Below the pieces are notes generated by a model. That model was not told the DNA's origin. It did not search any database and saw nothing but the letters and a program-made list of their open reading frames with translations. A program made the position numbers and the translations under genes. A DNA stretch of 18,679 nucleotides, from the NCBI GenBank assembly GCA_045586785.1, contig JAZNBA010000112.1, positions 1-18,679 on the forward strand, read 5' to 3'. Shown piece by piece: positions 14,049-18,679 of the stretch (position 1 is its first letter; each line of letters opens with the position of its first letter). Source of the stretch: UMGS1002 sp045586785. Lineage in GTDB: Bacteria; Bacillota; Clostridia; Oscillospirales; CAG-272.

Positions 14049-15737
14049 TTACTTCAATTTTGCAAGTGCATCTTTGACGCCTGCCAGATTTTCCTCGTAT
14101 TTAGCCAGCTTTGCGCGCTCAGCCTCAACGACAGCGGCGGGAGCCTTGGCAACAAAGCCTGCGTTGGACAGCTTGCCCTCAAGTCTCTTTATCTCGCCCT
14201 CAAGCTTCTTAAGCTCGGTGTTAAGACGTGCACGTTCCTTTTCGGTGTCGATAATATCGGACATGGGCAGCAGGATAGTTGCCGAGTCGGTGATTATCTG
14301 AACGCTGTCGTCAGCGGAAATTACGCCGTCAAAGCTTGCGGCAACCTCAACCTCGGATGCGGATGCAAGACGGGTGAAGAATACAGCGGTAGCATCGTTG
14401 AAGCTGTCGGTGTACTTGGTGGCGATGTAGACCTTTGCGCGGCGAGAGGGAACTACGTTCATCTCGTTTCTGCGCGCGCGGATAGCACGGATAGCCGCGA
14501 TAACGCGATCCATCTGTACCGACTGCTCGGGGAATGCGTGGGTAGCCTTGGGATAGTTTGCGATCATGATGCTCTCGGCGTCACCTGAGATGGGCAGAGC
14601 CTGATATATCTCTTCGGTAATGAAAGGCATGAAGGGATGCAGCAGCTTGAGCGTGCCGACCAGAACGTAAGAAATAACGTTCTGAGCAACCAGATTTTCG
14701 GGAGTGTCCTTGGCGTTAAGACGGGTCTTGGACAGCTCGATATACCAGTCGCAGAAGACATCCCAAACGAAATCGTAAAGCGACGAAAGCGCCACGCCAA
14801 TCTCGTATTTGTCAAGAGATGCGGAAACGGAGGTGCAAAGCACGCTGAAGCGATCCAGAATCCACTTGTCCTCAAGGGCAAGCTTTGACTCGTCGGGCAG
14901 CTCGATCTTGTCGATGGTAAGATTCATACGAACGAAGCGGGATGCGTTCCACAGCTTGTTTGCGAAGTTTCTTGCCGCCTCGATCTTTTCGTCCGAGAAA
15001 CGCATATCGTTTCCGGGGCTGTTACCGGTTGCAAGGGCAAAGCGCAGCGCGTCGGCGCCGTACTTGTCGATGATCTCCAGCGGGTCAATACCGTTGCCGA
15101 GTGATTTTGACATCTTGCGTCCCTGGGCGTCGCGCACAAGACCGTGAATAAGAACGGTGTCAAAGGGAATGGTGTCGGTGTATTCCAGCGCCGAGAATAT
15201 CATTCTGGATACCCAGAAGGTGATGATGTCGTAGCCGGTTACCAGCGTGTTGGTAGGATAGAAATACTTCAGATCCTCGGTCTCGTCGGGCCAACCCATT
15301 GTAGAGAAGGGCCAGAGGGCAGAGGAGAACCAGGTGTCCAGCGTGTCGGGGTCCTGATTCATATGACCGCCGCACTTGGGGCAGGTGTCAACGTGCTCTG
15401 CGGATACAACCATTTCACCGCACTTTTCACAGTAATAAGCGGGAATTCTGTGTCCCCACCAAAGCTGACGTGAAATGCACCAGTCCTGAGTATTTTCCAT
15501 CCAGTGGAAGTAGTTTTTATCAAATCTTTCGGGAACGAACTTAATGCGTCCGTCGCGAACAGCCTCGATAGCGGGTTTTGCAAGGGGTTCCATCTTTACG
15601 AACCACTGCAGGCTGATCATAGGCTCAATGGTAGTGCCGCAACGGTAGCAGGTGCCGACCTCATGCTTGAGATCCTCGATCTCGCAAAGGAAACCGCCTG
15701 CCTTCAGGTCCTCTACGATAGCCTTGCGCGCCTCGTA
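14049..15737 (-). pseudogene. valS: valine-tRNA ligase, C-terminal part (after frameshift)
   Basis: This frame encodes the second two-thirds of ValS. It begins with YEARKAIVEDLKAGGF, then KHEVGTCYRCGTTIEPMISL. The first Met in this frame is at 15620. Further on are the zinc-binding pairs CEKCG and CPKCGG, the KMSKSLGNGIDP loop that closes over the adenylate, and an anticodon-binding domain. The last 60 residues form the ValS C-terminal coiled coil (EKERARLNTELKKLEGEIKRLEGKLSNAGF). It lies in a different frame from the N-terminal part; joined they would give about 879 residues, the normal length. The sequence on both sides is fully conserved, so the break is recent or a sequence error. Not likely to be translated as a separate protein. 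Confidence 0.85.
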
Positions 15738-16687
15738 GTATCCATGCCTGCGTACTTGGGATAGTTGTCGGTGATCTTTGCGTCGTCGGTGAGAACGACC
15801 TCCATGGGCAGCTTCTGACGGCGACCGACCTCAAAGTCGTTGGGGTCGTGGGCGGGTGTGATCTTAACGCATCCTGTACCCTTGTCCAGCTGTGCGTGCT
15901 CGTCCGCAACGATGGGAATGCGTCTGCCAACCAGCGGCAGAACACAGTATTTGCCGATAAGGTCCTTATATCTTTCGTCCTCGGGGTTGACAGCAACTGC
16001 GGTGTCGCCCAGCATTGTTTCGGGACGTGTGGTAGCAACCTCAACGTATCCGCCGCCACCGACCAGAGGATAACGGATGTGCCAGAAATGGCTGTCCTGC
16101 TCGGCGTATTCAACCTCGGCGTTGGAAATGGAGGTCTTGCAGTGAGGACACCAGTTTATGATGCGCTCGCCGCGGTAAATGAGTCCCTTGTTGTAAAGGC
16201 GGGTAAATACCTCGCGAACGGCGCGGCTGCAGCCCTCGTCCAGCGTAAAGCGCTCACGGGACCAGTCGCAGGAGGAGCCCATTTTCTTGAGCTGCTCGAT
16301 GATGCGTCCGCCGTACTGAGCCTTCCACGCCCAGGCGCGCTCAAGGAAGCCTTCGCGACCAAGGTCTTCCTTGGTGATGCCTTCCTTGCGCATTGCCTCA
16401 ACGATCTTGGCTTCGGTTGCGATGGAAGCGTGGTCGGTACCGGGCAGCCACAGCGTGCTGAAGCCGCTCATACGCTTGTAGCGGATGAGAATGTCCTGCA
16501 GTGTGTTGTCAAGGGCGTGACCCATGTGCAACTGACCTGTGATGTTCGGAGGGGGAATAACTATAGAGTAGTGGGGCTTGGAGTGATCAACAGTGGGAGT
16601 GAAATAACCCTTTTCACACCAGTTCTGATATATTCTCGTCTCAAAATCCGAGGGAGAATATGTTTTGGGAAGTTCGTGATTGTTCAT
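15713..16687 (-). pseudogene. valS: valine-tRNA ligase, N-terminal part (before frameshift)
   Basis: The first third of ValS, a class I synthetase that charges tRNA-Val and edits threonine. It starts MNNHELPKTYSPSDFE and has the HIGH-type motif PPPNITGQLHMGHALD. Family blocks include WLPGTDHASIATEAKI and NWCPHCKTSISNAEVEY. The editing domain starts at YVEVATTRPETMLGDTAVAV. The frame reads correctly to YPKYAGMD (GAT 15740-15742) and then runs out of frame to a stop near 15713. GGAG about seven bases upstream supports ATG 16687. The gene lies 25 bp after the EEP lipoprotein gene, with no promoter or terminator between, so it depends on the valine T-box further upstream. Confidence 0.9.
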
Positions 16688-16712
16688 GATTTTCTCCGGT
16701 TATATTTAGAAT

Positions 16713-18146
16713 TTATTTTATTTCCATATCTGCTATGACGGCGTAGTGGTCGGAAAGGAAGCAGCCGTCAACGGTGTCGTAAAGTACCTTGTATGCGTGG
16801 AATACAAATCCGTCCTTGGTGGCAACTATCTGGTCGATAGGCTGGCTTGCGTAGCTCTGACCTATAAACTTATTGAAGGAGCCGCCGCCCTCGGATTTGG
16901 TGGAAAGCTTTTTGGTGTCGCCCAGCGTGGTAGACATAAGTACCTTATAATGTGTGCTGGACATATTGTAGTTGAAGTCTCCCGTCATGACCACGGGCAG
17001 ACCGGGATATTTCTCCTGAGCCTTAGCGATGTAGTCAAGCAGGACTTCTGTCTGCTTGGTCTGGATTATATTGTTTTTGGTAGTGTCAAGGTGAGTGTTA
17101 AACATAATGAAGCGCTCACCGGTGGCGATGACTTCAAATACTATATACATACCTAAACGCTCGGTCAGACCGTCGGAGGGGGCGCCCCATTCTGCCGAGA
17201 TGGGCAGCTTTTCGGGATTCTCGCTGAGCCAGAAAGAGTTATGGGTGACCACCTTCAATGTGTTTGTATTGTAAACTATGCCTATTTTTTGGTTTTTTGA
17301 CGCGCCTACTCGGCGGTAGCCGATCTTGCTGAGATTTTTGTCAAAATAAGTTCTCCAGGATGCGCTGCATTCCTGAACACCGATGGCATCGGGGGCGTAT
17401 GTCTTGAACAGATCAAGCACGCGAGGCTGACGGACTGCCAGTGTATGCTGAGAAAGGTCTACCTTGATGCGGTCTGCCCATTTGGGATCTTTGACGTAAT
17501 CTTGATATTCCGTGTCAGTACCCAACAGATTTTGCGTCATAATGCGTATGGTCTTGGGCTGTTCAAACTTTGCGTTGTAGGAAAAATCAGCGGGAACAGA
17601 CAGTGAGGTAAGACTTGCGTCGGTAGCGCTGAGATAGTTTTCGATAAACCATTCCACAGCTTTTGAGGTGCCGTATTCATTGTTGCCGAGAAGTACAATG
17701 CGTGTGCCGCAGACCTTGACGATGAATTCATCCTGAGGAATGGATGCGGTGTCAATGTTGTAGTATTCGCCGTTGCGGGCGACGTTGCCTATGCAGATCT
17801 CATATTCATTGACGGCGTTGGTCTTCCAGTCGGTAGTAATTTTGATGTATTTTCCTGTGGCTGCGCGGAATGCGTTGCACAGCTCGGAAGCCGCCTTGGC
17901 TTCAACCACCGCGTCCTCGGAGTCTGGGCGGAGTATCACGAAATCCGTTGCGCCATCGGCAAATACGGTAAGATCGAGGGCCTCGGGAGCGGTTGTTGTT
18001 TCGGGAGGCGGTGTGGTGTCGGGGGCCTGCTGATCGGCAGGTGTTGTATCATCGGCCTTGCCGTCTGCGCCGCCGCAAGCAAACAGAAGGGGCAAAACGG
18101 TAAACGCTAATAAAAGCAATGCAATTGTTCTGACAAAATTTTTCAT
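16713..18146 (-). CDS. endonuclease/exonuclease/phosphatase-fold lipoprotein
   Basis: A 477-residue exported protein. The signal peptide MKNFVRTIALLLLAFTVLPL leads to a lipobox LFAC with Cys24 as lipid anchor, then a Thr/Pro-rich linker (about 30-55). Residues of about 60-190 (ASELCNAFRAATGKYI, YEICIGNVARN, GTSKAVEWFIENYL) resemble the N-terminal domain found before glycoside hydrolases of family 20. The C-terminal half is an EEP domain: RIMTQNLL, IGVQE, NTHLD, GDFNYN and SDHYAV hold its metal and catalytic residues. It could act on nucleic acid, phospholipid or sugar phosphate at the cell surface. AGGAG nine bases upstream sets ATG 18146; the frame stays open through the T-box but that part is RNA. 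It lies between the valine T-box and valS. Confidence 0.87.
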   Translation of the reverse strand: MKNFVRTIALLLLAFTVLPLLFACGGADGKADDTTPADQQAPDTTPPPETTTAPEALDLTVFADGATDFVILRPDSEDAVVEAKAASELCNAFRAATGKYIKITTDWKTNAVNEYEICIGNVARNGEYYNIDTASIPQDEFIVKVCGTRIVLLGNNEYGTSKAVEWFIENYLSATDASLTSLSVPADFSYNAKFEQPKTIRIMTQNLLGTDTEYQDYVKDPKWADRIKVDLSQHTLAVRQPRVLDLFKTYAPDAIGVQECSASWRTYFDKNLSKIGYRRVGASKNQKIGIVYNTNTLKVVTHNSFWLSENPEKLPISAEWGAPSDGLTERLGMYIVFEVIATGERFIMFNTHLDTTKNNIIQTKQTEVLLDYIAKAQEKYPGLPVVMTGDFNYNMSSTHYKVLMSTTLGDTKKLSTKSEGGGSFNKFIGQSYASQPIDQIVATKDGFVFHAYKVLYDTVDGCFLSDHYAVIADMEIK

Positions 18147-18165
18147 AATGAAAACTCCTGATAAA

Positions 18166-18198
18166 TAAAAAATCCCCACATCCATCAGGACGTGGAGC
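18166..18198 (-). terminator. T-box-controlled terminator before the EEP lipoprotein gene
   Basis: On the minus strand CCACGTCC (18195-18188) pairs with GGATGTGG (18183-18176) around a 4-base loop, extended by two outer pairs. ATTTTTTATTT follows. It is the regulated terminator of the valine T-box. Confidence 0.88.
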
Positions 18199-18396
18199 AC
18201 GCGGTACCACCTGATTTTGCGCCGAGGCGCACACTCAACAGCCGTAACGAGGCAAACGTTCGGCAGTAGTACGAAACGCATTCCCACCGACAGCTCGGGA
18301 GTGACTTGGGCAGCATCTGCGGCGGACTCGCACCAACCGTCCGTTCTCTGTACGCATAGCCTCTGCTTACTGGTCTCCGTCAAAGCTTTTGACATA
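18166..18396 (-). ncRNA. T-box riboswitch (valine) for the EEP-valS operon
   Basis: A classical T-box leader on the minus strand. In order: GACGGAGACCAGTAAGCAG at the base of Stem I; AGAGAACGGAC with the apical GGTTGGTG and its partner GTCCG; CTGC pairing with GCAG; then the specifier GTC at 18305-18303 followed by ACTCCCGAG, the usual position in this type of leader. GTC is a valine codon. The T-box sequence AGGTGGTACCGCG is at 18212-18200; its TGGT predicts discriminator base A, as for tRNA-Val. The gene right after it is a lipoprotein, and valS is second. Confidence 0.92.
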
Positions 18397-18403
18397 TACA
18401 AAA

Positions 18404-18432
18404 ATTATATCACTTTAGTTGCCGTTTGTCAA
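18404..18432 (-). promoter_or_regulatory. consensus promoter for the valine T-box operon
   Basis: On the minus strand TTGACA (18432-18427) and TATAAT (18409-18404) are both perfect and 17 bp apart. Transcription would start near 18396, just before Stem I of the T-box. Confidence 0.9.
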
Positions 18433-18477
18433 GATTTTATCTTGCGAAACAGTAAGAAATAATATATAATTTGTTTT

Positions 18478-18679
18478 GGTAATCAGAATCAGAACTGACT
18501 TTTGCGCTTGAGTTTGCGGTGTGCGATTGTTTGGTGTACGTTCGCGCAAAAGAACACACTCGCAACGCGAGCGTTGCGAGGTGCGCAGCTCTTCTTCGTG
18601 AAGTGTCGGTTCTAAAACAAATAAGCACGGACTTTGTCAGATTTTGGGTAATCAGAATCTGAACTGACTTTTGCGCTTG
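18478..18679. repeat. 33-bp direct repeat around a palindromic intergenic block
   Basis: The 33 bases at 18478-18510 recur at 18647-18679 with one mismatch (GAATCAGAAC against GAATCTGAAC). The second copy runs into the window edge and may be longer. Between them are CTCGCAACG (18559-18567) with CGTTGCGAG (18572-18580), a perfect 9-bp palindrome, and CTTTTGCGC (18499-18507) with GCGCAAAAG (18544-18552). The repeat spacing is 169 bp. No convincing gene was found from about 18435 to the end of the window. Confidence 0.6.

Noticed and set aside
15848..16738. Plus-strand frame of 296 codons opposite the valS N-terminal part
   Set aside because: Antisense to a conserved synthetase, with no domain or ribosome-binding site.
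18147..18401. N-terminal extension of the EEP lipoprotein through the upstream leader
   Set aside because: The extra 85 codons are the valine T-box RNA; the signal peptide and ribosome-binding site mark the start at 18146.
18437..18628. Minus-strand frame of 63 codons at the right end
   Set aside because: It overlaps the repeat and palindrome block, has no ribosome-binding site and no family features.
1..18679. CRISPR array, tRNA or rRNA gene, insertion sequence or phage gene
   Set aside because: None found: no regularly spaced repeats beyond the pair at the right end, no tRNA cloverleaf noticed, and no transposase or integrase motifs in any frame.

Overview
The window looks like chromosomal DNA of a spore-forming member of the Bacillota, class Clostridia. 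Three things point there: spoIVA, which is limited to endospore formers; two T-box riboswitches on aminoacyl-tRNA synthetase operons; and strong AGGAGG-type ribosome-binding sites with TTGACA/TATAAT promoters. No phage, plasmid, IS, CRISPR, rRNA or tRNA gene is visible. The gene content is mostly housekeeping, so the unusual signals are in regulatory leaders and altered proteins.

Layout. Positions 1-4943 run rightward: the tail of an unknown gene (possibly whiA), an HPr phosphocarrier, uvrC, rsmD, coaD and spoIVA. A two-way terminator separates spoIVA from glyA, which faces it on the minus strand (4992-6245). A strong promoter then drives a methylglyoxal-synthase-like gene whose catalytic residues are replaced. 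It is followed by a threonine T-box (ACC specifier) and thrS. thrS ends at a long two-way terminator shared with a leftward three-gene operon: a class I methyltransferase, a double-GNAT protein and a GNAT protein. Next, still on the minus strand, come a single-gene SGNH esterase unit and a DUF4349 lipoprotein. A hairpin-rich block follows. Last is an operon made of a valine T-box (GTC specifier), a secreted endonuclease/exonuclease/phosphatase-fold lipoprotein and valS. The right end (about 18435-18679) has no gene and carries a repeated 33-bp unit and palindromes.

Most interesting points. (1) The methyltransferase/GNAT operon has a leader that looks like a ribosome-controlled attenuator: a consensus promoter, a 37-codon upstream ORF with its own ribosome-binding site, a terminator hairpin with a U-run just before the methyltransferase, and a segment inside the upstream ORF that can pair along its length with the terminator's 5' arm. 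That is the layout of antibiotic-sensing attenuators, and the genes it controls are plausible resistance enzymes. (2) The MgsA homologue aligns without gaps to the enzyme over its catalytic region, yet three of the catalytic positions are changed. (3) The valine T-box controls a lipoprotein gene lying between it and valS. (4) valS is broken by an apparent one-base deletion. (5) The spoIVA ribosome-binding site lies entirely inside a perfect 12-bp hairpin.

All calls come from reading the sequence and translated proteins. No database search, folding program or alignment tool was used.
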